IMG/VR virus record: IMGVR_UViG_3300025785_000031
Coordinates: 1-46,993 of that record
Reading direction: 5' to 3' (one strand)
Origin: a virus
DNA: 46,993 nucleotides
Shown here: piece after piece, positions 1 through 5,308 of the stretch
Layout of the letters: each line of letters opens with the position of its first letter
How positions within the stretch are numbered: the stretch's first letter is position 1
Program-made: the position numbers and the translations under genes
Notes under the pieces: model-generated
What the model saw: the letters and a program-made list of their open reading frames with translations, nothing else
Databases searched by the model: none
What the model was told of the DNA's origin: nothing

Positions 1-41
1 GTATTAACACGACCTGCCTTAATTTTGGCTAACTGGCTCAT
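1..41 (-). CDS. Start of a virion-like gene, cut by the window edge
   Basis: Only the first 13 codons are present, beginning at an ATG at 41 on the minus strand (MSQLAKIKAGRVN). It follows 8 nt after the stop of the gene at 49-387, so it is the next gene of the same minus-strand run. The fragment is too short to assign a function; by position it is probably a structural gene. Confidence 0.6.
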   Translation of the reverse strand, partial: MSQLAKIKAGRVN

Positions 42-48
42 TTAATTT

Positions 49-387
49 TTAACTCTCTATTTCTTCATCGCTCGCAATATGTGCTACGATAGGGTGTATA
101 CCAGCATTACGCTTGATAATAGCAAGTTCATCGTCTGGCTGTTCTTCTGCATTATCATCATACATTGAATCTACACCAGCAACTTTCTTTAGCAACTCAA
201 TCTTCTGCTGTAGTGGAGGCACCATTACACCGCCAGTTTCATCACTGGTATGTTCATCTTCTGGAAAATCACTCTGAGGCTGTGCTACAACAGTTAGTTG
301 AGCATGATTAGGTTGAACTGTATCTGCTGGTTGCTGAATATGAGCAATGGCATCAATTAACTTTCTTAAAAATTCTGTGGCGTCCAT
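49..387 (-). CDS. Small acidic hypothetical protein
   Basis: 112 aa, rich in Asp, Glu and Gln. It has an amphipathic start (DATEFLRKLIDAIAHI), a disordered, Pro/Gln-rich middle and a conserved-looking C-terminal segment around KRNAGIHPIVAHIAS. No catalytic motif or membrane segment is visible. A CTAAATA motif sits at 407-413, about 20 nt upstream of the ATG, so it is probably expressed late with the neighbouring virion genes. Similar short proteins with this tail occur beside structural genes in T4-like marine phages (from memory); the role is unknown. Confidence 0.7.
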   Translation of the reverse strand: MDATEFLRKLIDAIAHIQQPADTVQPNHAQLTVVAQPQSDFPEDEHTSDETGGVMVPPLQQKIELLKKVAGVDSMYDDNAEEQPDDELAIIKRNAGIHPIVAHIASDEEIES

Positions 388-406
388 AGGTAAATCCTGT
401 TTAATA

Positions 407-413
407 TATTTAG
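407..413 (-). promoter_or_regulatory. Late-type promoter motif CTAAATA
   Basis: Reads CTAAATA on the minus strand, about 20 nt upstream of the gene starting at 387. It matches the motif in front of many virion genes in this window and resembles the TATAAATA late promoter of T4-like phages. Confidence 0.5.
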
Positions 414-414
414 T

Positions 415-708
415 TTAACTACGATAAACCGTATATGGATTTCCTAGACCACCAGTAAAGGCATTGCCGCCACTATATGTAATTACATAATTGGCACCAC
501 TTGTTGATACACCGCTAATAGTGCCAGTTCCGCCAGCAACGGTAATCTTCATACCGTTGGTTGGCATACCCGTTTTGAAATCACTTTTCTTTACAGTTGC
601 ACTACGCAAACTAGTGCCATTGGCAACAGCAATAACACCATTGGTTTGAGCAGTAGTAGTTGCACTTGTGCTATGTGGGCGTAGCAAACCCTTATGTAAA
701 CCAGGCAT
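415..708 (-). CDS. Small virion-like protein, unknown
   Basis: 97 aa, rich in Thr, Ser, Gly, Ala and Asn, like the fibre and decoration proteins elsewhere in this window. No enzyme motif, signal peptide or transmembrane segment is visible. Its ATG overlaps the stop of the upstream gene by one base (TAATG at 708), which implies coupled translation. Function is inferred only from composition and context. Confidence 0.65.
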   Translation of the reverse strand: MPGLHKGLLRPHSTSATTTAQTNGVIAVANGTSLRSATVKKSDFKTGMPTNGMKITVAGGTGTISGVSTSGANYVITYSGGNAFTGGLGNPYTVYRS

Positions 709-1007
709 TACTGGCTCTTTAATTCAAGGACATTGCAAAGACCGCTGGTTGTGCTTTGAATTGCTGCTACCTTATCGCCGCCATTAACAGCGATAAATTC
801 TACGCCGCCACCAACGATTAACATGCAATTTCCAGTGTTATATGCAGTAGGATTAGCACCCCAAGCAATAAAAGTATCTGCGTTAGTTGTAACACGTAAG
901 ATACTTGCTACACTACTAAAAGCAGCAGTTGCATTACTTGAACTACCTGTGGTGATGGTTTGTGCATTTGCTACTGCATAGGCACCTTTTCTTAAAAGAA
1001 CTGACAT
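708..1007 (-). CDS. Small virion-like protein, unknown
   Basis: 99 aa, rich in Ala, Thr, Asn and Val. The sequence looks like a compact beta-structured virion protein (alternating hydrophobic strands, one GGGVEFIAV segment). It is first in a three-gene minus-strand unit reading towards position 49, and an ATAAATA motif lies about 30 nt upstream at 1035-1041. Composition resembles the 105-aa protein at 46160-46477. No homologue with a known role is recognised. Confidence 0.65.
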   Translation of the reverse strand: MSVLLRKGAYAVANAQTITTGSSSNATAAFSSVASILRVTTNADTFIAWGANPTAYNTGNCMLIVGGGVEFIAVNGGDKVAAIQSTTSGLCNVLELKSQ

Positions 1008-1034
1008 TTATGATTCCCCGAATCTATATGAGAA

Positions 1035-1041
1035 TATTTAT
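1035..1041 (-). promoter_or_regulatory. Late-type promoter motif ATAAATA
   Basis: ATAAATA on the minus strand upstream of the gene starting at 1007. It lies back to back with the plus-strand TTGACT promoter at 1043, so this 90-nt gap is a divergent promoter region with one promoter of each class. Confidence 0.5.
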
Positions 1042-1042
1042 C

Positions 1043-1071
1043 TTGACTTATCCTTACTCAATTGTTATAAT
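1043..1071 (+). promoter_or_regulatory. Sigma70-like promoter for the methyltransferase
   Basis: TTGACT at 1043-1048, a 17-nt spacer and a perfect TATAAT at 1066-1071, 27 nt before the methyltransferase ATG. Confidence 0.75.
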
Positions 1072-1098
1072 TAAACTTGATTATTTTAGGGAAAAAAC

Positions 1099-2178
1099 AT
1101 GACCGTTCAAATTCTTAATGGCGATTGCCGTGATGTGTTGCAGACATTGCCAAAGGGCAGTATCAATATGTGTGTAACTTCGCCACCTTATTATGGTTTG
1201 CGTGATTATGGAACCGCTACTTGGACAGGTGGCGATCCTACCTGTGACCATATTGAAAAGATTGCTGCGCATGGTGGCGAACGTGCTGACCGTGATCAAA
1301 GTGGCAATATTTTCAAGTTCAAAGGCACTTGTGGCAAGTGTGGTGCAACAAGTAGCGATAATCAAATTGGGCTAGAAGAAACACCAGAAGAATATATCGC
1401 ACAACTTGTTGAAGTGTTTCGTGAAGTTCGCAGAACATTGCGAGATGATGGAACGCTATGGGTCAATATCGGTGATTCATATTACAACTATCGCAGTGGC
1501 ACCGCATTTGTCAAGCAAAGTGTTGCTAAAACTAATCAAGATTTACCGTCACATAGCCCAAGTCGTAATAATAAATTAGAGGGATTAAAGAGCAAAGACC
1601 TTATTGGCATTCCATGGATGTTAGCATTTGCACTTCGTGCCGATGGTTGGTACCTGCGTCAGGATATTATTTGGCACAAACCTAATCCTATGCCAGAAAG
1701 CGTAAAGGATCGTTGCACGAAGGCACATGAATATATCTTTCTGCTAAGCAAGAGCAAGAACTATTACTTTGATCATGTGGCAATTAAAGAACCAACTGTA
1801 AAATCGGGCGGTGCGCCAAGAAAATTTGGTGCAACAGAACAAGAAGGCACAGGACGTGGTGATATTGGCAATACATTCACGGATGATGGCACTCGTCAGA
1901 AACGCAGTGTATGGACTGTCAATACCAAGCCATATAAAGAAGCACACTTTGCCACTTTTCCTACTGAATTGATTGAACCTTGCATTTTGGCAGGTTGTCC
2001 GAAAGATGGCATGGTTCTAGACCCATTTGGTGGTAGTGGCACAACAGGTTATATGGCAGATAAGCTAGGGCGCAATGCTACGCTTATTGAACTTAATCCG
2101 CAATATATTGAAATTGCTGAAAATCGCATTGATCCACCACAAAGTCGTCTTGATCCTAACTTGTTTGAAATTATATGA
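1099..2178 (+). CDS. Site-specific DNA methyltransferase (N4-cytosine or N6-adenine, beta class)
   Basis: 359 aa. The catalytic motif IV TSPPY is near residues 27-31 and the SAM-binding motif I DPFGGSGTT near 308-316, followed by the IELNPQY strand. This IV-before-I order defines the beta class of amino-methyltransferases. Two Cys pairs with a nearby His in the first third (around CDH and CGKCG) suggest a small zinc-binding insertion. No restriction endonuclease is adjacent, so it is probably an orphan phage methylase that protects or marks phage DNA; the target base and site cannot be read from sequence. A near-consensus promoter lies just upstream, pointing to expression before the late genes. 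Confidence 0.9.
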   Translation: MTVQILNGDCRDVLQTLPKGSINMCVTSPPYYGLRDYGTATWTGGDPTCDHIEKIAAHGGERADRDQSGNIFKFKGTCGKCGATSSDNQIGLEETPEEYIAQLVEVFREVRRTLRDDGTLWVNIGDSYYNYRSGTAFVKQSVAKTNQDLPSHSPSRNNKLEGLKSKDLIGIPWMLAFALRADGWYLRQDIIWHKPNPMPESVKDRCTKAHEYIFLLSKSKNYYFDHVAIKEPTVKSGGAPRKFGATEQEGTGRGDIGNTFTDDGTRQKRSVWTVNTKPYKEAHFATFPTELIEPCILAGCPKDGMVLDPFGGSGTTGYMADKLGRNATLIELNPQYIEIAENRIDPPQSRLDPNLFEII

Positions 2179-2191
2179 CAGTTCGTATTTC

Positions 2192-2198
2192 CTAAATA
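2192..2198 (+). promoter_or_regulatory. Late-type promoter motif CTAAATA
   Basis: CTAAATA 14 nt after the methyltransferase stop and about 30 nt before the next ATG (2230). Confidence 0.4.
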
Positions 2199-2229
2199 GA
2201 TTTAATATCAACCACTAGGAGTTACCCAA

Positions 2230-2448
2230 ATGACTACTGACGAAATTGCAAACATTCAAACTATTAGTGATAGCCTAAAGGCATCTATTTCTGCTATCAC
2301 TTTAGAACTTGCAGTTAAACAAAATGAACTAGCAGCAATCAGTGCTGAAATTACGGTTCTAAACAATTTGCTTAACAGTTTAGATGGCAGTGCAACAAAC
2401 ATTGCAGATGCAGTTAGTGCTGCTAAAACTACTCTAAATATTGCATAA
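2230..2448 (+). CDS. Small coiled-coil protein, unknown
   Basis: 72 aa, almost entirely predicted helix with heptad-like spacing of Leu, Ile and Ala (residues 8-52), so probably a short coiled coil that oligomerises or binds a partner. No Cys, no membrane segment. A good ribosome-binding site (AGGAG at 2217-2221) precedes the ATG. It stands alone between the methyltransferase and the promoter at 2458. No family recognised. Confidence 0.7.
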   Translation: MTTDEIANIQTISDSLKASISAITLELAVKQNELAAISAEITVLNNLLNSLDGSATNIADAVSAAKTTLNIA

Positions 2449-2457
2449 AAAAAGTTC

Positions 2458-2486
2458 TTGACAAATATATTATTATGATATATAAA
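2458..2486 (+). promoter_or_regulatory. Sigma70-like promoter
   Basis: TTGACA at 2458-2463, 17-nt spacer, TATAAA at 2481-2486. Predicted transcription starts near 2493, shortly before the 26-codon ORF at 2510 and the attenuator-like hairpins. Confidence 0.7.
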
Positions 2487-2509
2487 TAGAATACAAATTG
2501 AGAGCAACT

Positions 2510-2590
2510 ATGATTAACACGCCTAAACATTATGATTATAACATTTGCCGCATGCCAGAAGGTTTCTGGAATGGAGGGGCGTGTGCCTAA
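2510..2590 (+). CDS. Possible 26-aa leader peptide or micro-protein
   Basis: A 26-codon ORF (begins MINTPKHYDYN, ends NGGACA) starts about 17 nt after the predicted transcription start; GAGAG lies just upstream as a weak ribosome-binding site. Its stop codon lies inside the left arm of a perfect 8-bp hairpin (2587-2606), and a strong terminator follows 30 nt later. This arrangement resembles a leader peptide of an attenuator, though a free-standing micro-protein, or no translation at all, is also possible. Confidence 0.4.
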   Translation: MINTPKHYDYNICRMPEGFWNGGACA

Positions 2591-2623
2591 TGTGATCGCA
2601 CATTAGAGTATGCACTTAGCCCC
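2576..2623 (+). promoter_or_regulatory. Attenuator-like hairpin competing with the terminator
   Basis: Perfect 8-bp stem CTAATGTG/CACATTAG (2587-2594 with 2599-2606, loop ATCG). It can be extended outward by GTG with CAC (2581-2583, 2613-2615) and GGGGC with GCCCC (2576-2580, 2619-2623). The outer CCCC is also the left arm of the terminator at 2620-2649, so the extended hairpin and the terminator cannot both form. A regulatory role is inference. Confidence 0.4.
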
Positions 2624-2649
2624 TGAAACGAAAGTTTCGGGGGTTTTTT
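2620..2649 (+). terminator. Rho-independent terminator
   Basis: GC-rich stem of about 10 bp (CCCCTGAAAC with GTTTCGGGGG, one T-G pair) closed by a GAAA tetraloop and followed immediately by six T. It lies between the 26-codon ORF and the 52-aa gene at 2667. Confidence 0.85.
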
Positions 2650-2666
2650 ATTAAGGAGTAGGGTAC

Positions 2667-2825
2667 ATGAAATGGCCAAAGTTGTTAAGAAAGATGTATG
2701 ATGCAATTCTATCGCATGATACCAAGAAAGAAAAAGAATTATTTGAGAAAGCCTTGAAGAAGAATATTAAGGCTAACTTAAAAGATAAAAAGACCACAGT
2801 GACTCAGGTTACTGTTCAAGATTAA
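2667..2825 (+). CDS. Small basic protein, unknown
   Basis: 52 aa, strongly basic: about 15 Lys/Arg, begins MKWPKLLRKM and ends in a short Thr/Val strand (TTVTQVTVQD). AAGGAG at 2653-2658 gives a well-spaced ribosome-binding site. It lies just downstream of a strong terminator with a competing hairpin, so its expression may depend on read-through. Basic charge suggests nucleic-acid or membrane contact, but no family is recognised. Confidence 0.6.
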   Translation: MKWPKLLRKMYDAILSHDTKKEKELFEKALKKNIKANLKDKKTTVTQVTVQD

Positions 2826-2925
2826 ACAAGTTTTCGGGATGTTGCTCCCCACGCATAAGAGCAACCCTTGACTAGTACTGGCTCCAAATGGACGCAGGTG
2901 GTTTCAGCAAGGCATTGAAACAATG

Positions 2926-3095
2926 AAAGTTGTTTCGCTTATACAAGAGACTAATAGTGCGGAGTAATTAACCGAAACTATAAACAGATAGTCTGGTGAG
3001 AAGGTGCGTCAGGTCGCTACGATTGTGGTGGACGGCAATCTGAGGTTGGGTTCGATTCCCATGGTTTGTGTATCTTGTATAAGCGTAACAACTTT
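2926..3095 (+). ncRNA. Highly structured RNA candidate closed by a 23-bp stem
   Basis: Positions 2926-2948 pair with 3073-3095 over 23 bp with a single T-T mismatch (2935/3086). The enclosed 124 nt contain a tRNA T-arm-like segment (GGGTTCGATTCCC near 3048-3060), a GATTG/CAATC hairpin, and AGAGACTA near 2946-2953 opposite GATAGTCT near 2987-2994, which resembles the P7 pairing of group I intron cores. A separate 7-bp hairpin lies upstream (2841-2847 with 2859-2865). The element ends 4 nt before tRNA-Trp. No complete tRNA, tmRNA, RNase P RNA or intron could be fitted, so class and function are unknown. The long stem could also be an RNase III processing site. Confidence 0.45.
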
Positions 3096-3099
3096 TTAA

Positions 3100-3173
3100 A
3101 TCTCGTAAGTGTTACGGTAGCACGGGACTCTCCAAAAGTCTAGGCGTGGGTTCAACTCCTACACGGGATGCCA
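3100..3173 (+). tRNA. tRNA-Trp (anticodon CCA)
   Basis: Cloverleaf with 7-bp acceptor (ATCTCGT/ACGGGAT), 5-bp anticodon stem GGACT/AGTCT and loop CTCCAAA, T-arm GTGGG/CCTAC, discriminator G and encoded CCA. It directly follows the structured RNA region. Confidence 0.9.
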
Positions 3174-3181
3174 TTTTTCTC

Positions 3182-3209
3182 TTGACAACCTTAAAAAATA
3201 TGATATATT
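3182..3209 (+). promoter_or_regulatory. Early-type promoter
   Basis: TTGACA 3182-3187, 16-nt spacer, TATATT 3204-3209, followed by AGTAATATG. The predicted start site falls at or next to the ATG at 3216, so the message would be leaderless. Confidence 0.75.
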
Positions 3210-3215
3210 AGTAAT

Positions 3216-3452
3216 ATGGCTAGAGCATCAAAACCGCTTAACAAACCTGTCATTCCAAGCGATACCTGTCCTTATATTGACATGGTAATTGACCTTACTG
3301 AAAAAATGGCAAGTGAGCCTAACTATGATTGGCGCAATGAACAGCAAATACTTGCCAAAGCACTGCTAGAATATGTGCGTGAAAGCAACCAAAAACTGCG
3401 AATTTCATCCAAATTCTGGTATGAACAGTATCAAAAAGTGTCAAAAAATTAA
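3216..3452 (+). CDS. Small hypothetical protein from a probable leaderless mRNA
   Basis: 78 aa, mixed charge, mostly helical after residue 20; a conserved-looking core runs from DTCPYIDMVIDL to SSKFWYEQY. There is no ribosome-binding site. The ATG lies 6 nt after the -10 box of a strong promoter, so translation probably starts at the 5' end of the transcript. Amino-acid composition is protein-like and the frame is open from the first possible start. No family is recognised; the short length and promoter class suggest an early regulatory or host-takeover protein, which is inference only. Confidence 0.7.
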   Translation: MARASKPLNKPVIPSDTCPYIDMVIDLTEKMASEPNYDWRNEQQILAKALLEYVRESNQKLRISSKFWYEQYQKVSKN

Positions 3453-3487
3453 GATTTCCTGTCAAAATATTGGCAAACCTGTCAAAA
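3439..3487 (+). repeat. Three direct TGTCAAAA repeats upstream of a promoter
   Basis: TGTCAAAA occurs at 3439, 3460 and 3480, spaced 21 and 20 nt (about two helical turns), ending 9 nt before the -35 box at 3497. Even spacing on one face of the helix suggests an operator for the amidotransferase gene; this is unproven. Confidence 0.4.
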
Positions 3488-3496
3488 AAATAACAC

Positions 3497-3524
3497 TTGA
3501 CAACAATTTTAACTGTGTTATATT
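3497..3524 (+). promoter_or_regulatory. Early-type promoter for the amidotransferase-like gene
   Basis: TTGACA 3497-3502, 16-nt spacer, TATATT 3519-3524, then AGTAATAT, nearly identical in layout to the promoters at 3182 and 5271. AGGAG at 3542-3546 provides the ribosome-binding site for the ATG at 3554. Confidence 0.8.
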
Positions 3525-3553
3525 AGTAATATACCGCAGTTCAGGAGAATTAT

Positions 3554-4186
3554 ATGCGCAAGATTGCCCTATTTTCCCATCACCCACAATGCTCCCGTGA
3601 CTCCACAAACGGCATTATTGCCGCCCTAAGTGGTGCCTACGATGTTGAGACCTTTCGGGTAGATGATGACTTTGGCGCTATCTTGGGCGAGGCTGACATC
3701 GTAGCCTTTCCTGGCGGTATCGGTGATAGCGGCACGTTTGACCATCTGCTTGGCAACAAGGTAGAGATGATCCAAGACTTCGTAGCGCACGGTGGCAAGT
3801 ATCTTGGCATCTGCATGGGCGCTTACTGGGCTGGTAGCCACTACTTCAACCTTCTTGATGGTGTGGATGCTGTTCAGTATATTCGCCGCCCACGGGCTTG
3901 CACGGCTCGTCCATACGGCACTGTGGTAGAAGTAGAGTGGAACGGTGATAAGGAAGCCATGTATTTCTATGATGGCTGTGCATTGGTTGGCAATAAGCGT
4001 AAGTTTGAGACTGTTGCTACCTATGCTAACGGCGATGCTATGGCTATTCGCCAAGGCAATGTAGGTATCATCGGCTGTCATCCTGAGAGCCAAGCCTACT
4101 GGTATGATACATGGCAGTATATGCCACAGTTTTATCATGGTGGTCATCATCATGCTCTACTACGTGAGTTCGTAGATACACTATAA
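3554..4186 (+). CDS. Class I glutamine-amidotransferase-like protein (BPL_N-like)
   Basis: 210 aa, a single flavodoxin-like GATase domain. Visible landmarks: oxyanion-region FPGG (52-55), nucleophile elbow GICMGAYWAG with Cys87, and HPES with His176 and Glu178 completing a Cys-His-Glu triad. Such domains release ammonia from glutamine for a partner enzyme. The PGG...GICMGAY pattern is closest to the biotin-protein-ligase N-terminal-like (BPL_N) group, whose substrate is often unknown. No partner synthetase lies next to it. It is noticeably richer in G and C and uses different codons from its small neighbours, which suggests acquisition by transfer. tRNA-Cys begins 2 nt after the stop codon, so gene and tRNAs may be co-transcribed. 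Confidence 0.8.
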   Translation: MRKIALFSHHPQCSRDSTNGIIAALSGAYDVETFRVDDDFGAILGEADIVAFPGGIGDSGTFDHLLGNKVEMIQDFVAHGGKYLGICMGAYWAGSHYFNLLDGVDAVQYIRRPRACTARPYGTVVEVEWNGDKEAMYFYDGCALVGNKRKFETVATYANGDAMAIRQGNVGIIGCHPESQAYWYDTWQYMPQFYHGGHHHALLREFVDTL

Positions 4187-4188
4187 TT

Positions 4189-4265
4189 GGGGAAGTGCGT
4201 AGGAATGGTTACTACAAGGTCTGCAAAACCTGTTTATGTGGGTTCGAGTCCCATCTTCCCCTCCA
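4189..4265 (+). tRNA. tRNA-Cys (anticodon GCA)
   Basis: Acceptor GGGGAAG/CTTCCCC, loop CTGCAAA, T-loop TTCGAGT, discriminator T, encoded CCA. The outermost anticodon-stem pair is A-G, a mismatch. It starts 2 nt after the upstream CDS stop. Confidence 0.88.
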
Positions 4266-4273
4266 ACTTTAAT

Positions 4274-4349
4274 GCAAGGTGAGCAAGTTTGGTAATTGCG
4301 TTGGTTTGAAGCACCAAAGAACTGAGTTCGATCCTTAGACCTTGCACCA
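4274..4349 (+). tRNA. tRNA-Phe (anticodon GAA)
   Basis: Acceptor GCAAGGT/ACCTTGC, anticodon stem TTGGT/ACCAA with loop TTGAAGC, T-arm CTGAG/CTTAG, discriminator A, encoded CCA. Confidence 0.92.
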
Positions 4350-4373
4350 TTTTTTATAATAGGAGTAACCAAG

Positions 4374-4612
4374 ATGCTACGGGACTGTATCTAGAAACAA
4401 CAGATGGGCGCATTGATATTACAGTTTATGTAATGGGCGGTCTGCATACTTTAACAAAGACATACACCATATATTCAAAAGAGGAATGGGGCGGTTTCCC
4501 TAATTTACAACACTGGTGGTTCTTCAAAGAAGTAAAAGACAAACCTGATGGTCTATACTATGATAAACGAAGCTACTTTATTGAAATAAAAACAAAAGGC
4601 TCCATCTTATAA
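4374..4612 (+). pseudogene. Small gene with an apparent frameshift near its start
   Basis: AGGAG at 4361-4365 is well spaced for the ATG at 4374, but that frame stops after six codons. From 4382 the -1 frame is open for 76 codons to a TAA at 4610-4612 and reads like a real protein (begins GLYLETTDGRID, Trp/Tyr-rich middle, ends TKGSIL). A one-base change after the third codon would join them. No other ATG with a ribosome site exists in the long frame; a CTG at 4385 or an internal ATG at 4433 are poor alternatives. The 3' end overlaps tRNA-Asp by 15 nt. It could be a decayed gene, a sequencing error or a frameshifted gene. Function unknown. Confidence 0.5.
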
Positions 4613-4672
4613 TGGCTATTATCCTTGACTGTCTATCAGGGGATAGGGGTTCGATCCCCCTTGGAGTCGCCA
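4598..4672 (+). tRNA. tRNA-Asp (anticodon GTC)
   Basis: Acceptor GGCTCCA/TGGAGTC, anticodon stem CTTGA/TCAGG with loop CTGTCTA, T-arm AGGGG/CCCCT, discriminator G, encoded CCA. Its 5' end lies inside the 3' end of the frameshifted gene. Confidence 0.9.
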
Positions 4673-4682
4673 AACTAATCAT

Positions 4683-4752
4683 GCTGGGGTATTGAGTATG
4701 GTTTGCTCTAACTAAAAAATAAGTTGGGTTCGATTCCCAAGCCCTTGCTCCA
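4683..4752 (+). pseudogene. Degenerate tRNA remnant
   Basis: About 70 nt with recognisable tRNA ends: acceptor GCTGGGG with CCCTTGC (one T-T mismatch), a D-arm-like GAG/CTC, a T-arm TTGGG/CCCAA with loop TTCGATT, and TCCA at the end. The anticodon arm cannot be folded into a 5-bp stem with a 7-nt loop; the region is A-rich and too short, and the possible stem would use bases of the T-arm. It looks like a tRNA that lost its anticodon arm. It could instead be an unusual functional RNA. Confidence 0.5.
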
Positions 4753-4757
4753 ATTAT

Positions 4758-4834
4758 GCTCCCTTCGTCTAGCGGTCAAGGATAACGCCCTTTCACGGCG
4801 CAGATCATGGGTTCGAATCCCATAGGGAGCACCA
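4758..4834 (+). tRNA. tRNA-Glu (anticodon TTC)
   Basis: Acceptor GCTCCCT/AGGGAGC, anticodon arm CGCC-CTTTCAC-GGCG type as in bacterial tRNA-Glu, T-arm ATGGG/CCCAT, discriminator A, encoded CCA. Confidence 0.95.
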
Positions 4835-4841
4835 ATTTTAC

Positions 4842-4916
4842 TGGCGTGTAACTCAGAGGTAGAGTACAGTCCTGATAAGACTGGAGTCGTTGGTTCAATT
4901 CCAACCATGCCAACCA
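4842..4916 (+). tRNA. tRNA-Ile (anticodon GAT)
   Basis: Acceptor TGGCGTG/CATGCCA, anticodon stem CAGTC/GACTG with loop CTGATAA, T-arm GTTGG/CCAAC, discriminator A, encoded CCA. Confidence 0.93.
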
Positions 4917-4921
4917 ATAAT

Positions 4922-4998
4922 GCTGCTGGGGCGGTAGCGGATATCGCACCACTCTCATAAGGTGGACAAAACTGTTTCGAGTATAGTCAGCAGCACCA
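4922..4998 (+). tRNA. tRNA with CAT anticodon (Met or Ile2)
   Basis: Acceptor GCTGCTG/CAGCAGC, anticodon stem CCACT/GGTGG with loop CTCATAA, T-arm ACTGT/ATAGT with loop TTCGAGT, discriminator A, encoded CCA. Position 1-72 is paired, so it is not initiator-like. Elongator Met and lysidine-modified Ile2 cannot be told apart by eye. Confidence 0.88.
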
Positions 4999-5004
4999 AT
5001 ACAT

Positions 5005-5080
5005 GGACCGTTAACTCAGTTGGTAGAGTAGGGGACTCTTAATCCTTTTGTCGGGGGTTCAAATCCCTCACGGTCTGCCA
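5005..5080 (+). tRNA. tRNA-Lys (anticodon CTT)
   Basis: Acceptor GGACCGT/ACGGTCT, anticodon stem GGGGA/TCCTT with loop CTCTTAA, T-arm GGGGG/CCCTC, discriminator G, encoded CCA. A second tRNA-Lys (TTT) lies at 6599. Confidence 0.9.
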
Positions 5081-5087
5081 TTACAAT

Positions 5088-5164
5088 GCATCCTTAGCTC
5101 AACTGGACAGAGCGTCGCTCTACGAAAGCGAAGGTTAGAAGTTCGAATCTTTTAGGGTGCGCCA
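5088..5164 (+). tRNA. tRNA-Arg (anticodon ACG)
   Basis: Acceptor GCATCCT/AGGGTGC, anticodon stem TCGCT/AGCGA with loop CTACGAA, T-loop TTCGAAT, discriminator G, encoded CCA. A34 is normally edited to inosine by the host. Confidence 0.93.
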
Positions 5165-5186
5165 ATTTTAAGATATATAATAATAT

Positions 5187-5260
5187 GCGGCTATGATGTA
5201 GAGGTAACCTGCTTCGTTGCCAACGAAGATTCGCCAGTTCGATTCTGGCTAGCCGCTCCA
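5187..5260 (+). tRNA. tRNA-Gly (anticodon GCC)
   Basis: Acceptor GCGGCTA/TAGCCGC, anticodon stem CTTCG/CGAAG with loop TTGCCAA, T-arm GCCAG/CTGGC, discriminator T, encoded CCA. Confidence 0.94.
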
Positions 5261-5270
5261 ATTTTTTCCC

Positions 5271-5298
5271 TTGACAATCTGCAAAATCATGTTATATT
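5271..5298 (+). promoter_or_regulatory. Early-type promoter for tRNA-His
   Basis: TTGACA 5271-5276, 16-nt spacer, TATATT 5293-5298, then AATAATATG. The tRNA begins 11 nt after the -10 box. Confidence 0.78.
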
Positions 5299-5308
5299 AA
5301 TAATATGA

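Noticed and set aside
1099-2178. Restriction-modification system
   Set aside because: Only the methyltransferase is present; no endonuclease or specificity gene lies next to it.
2984-3069. Class II tRNA with acceptor ACAGATA/GGTTTGT
   Set aside because: Six acceptor pairs form, but there is no valid D-arm, no 7-nt anticodon loop and no CCA end.
2826-3099. tmRNA or RNase P RNA
   Set aside because: TTCGATT suggested tmRNA, but there is no paired acceptor end with CCA and no tag frame; no RNase P core motifs were found.
3626-4153. 175-codon minus-strand frame opposite the amidotransferase gene
   Set aside because: The plus frame has a complete GATase motif set, promoter and ribosome site; the antisense frame has none.
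4181-4958. Several 60-70-codon minus-strand frames across the tRNAs
   Set aside because: Antisense of tRNA genes, producing familiar spurious GIEP/GFEP-type peptides.
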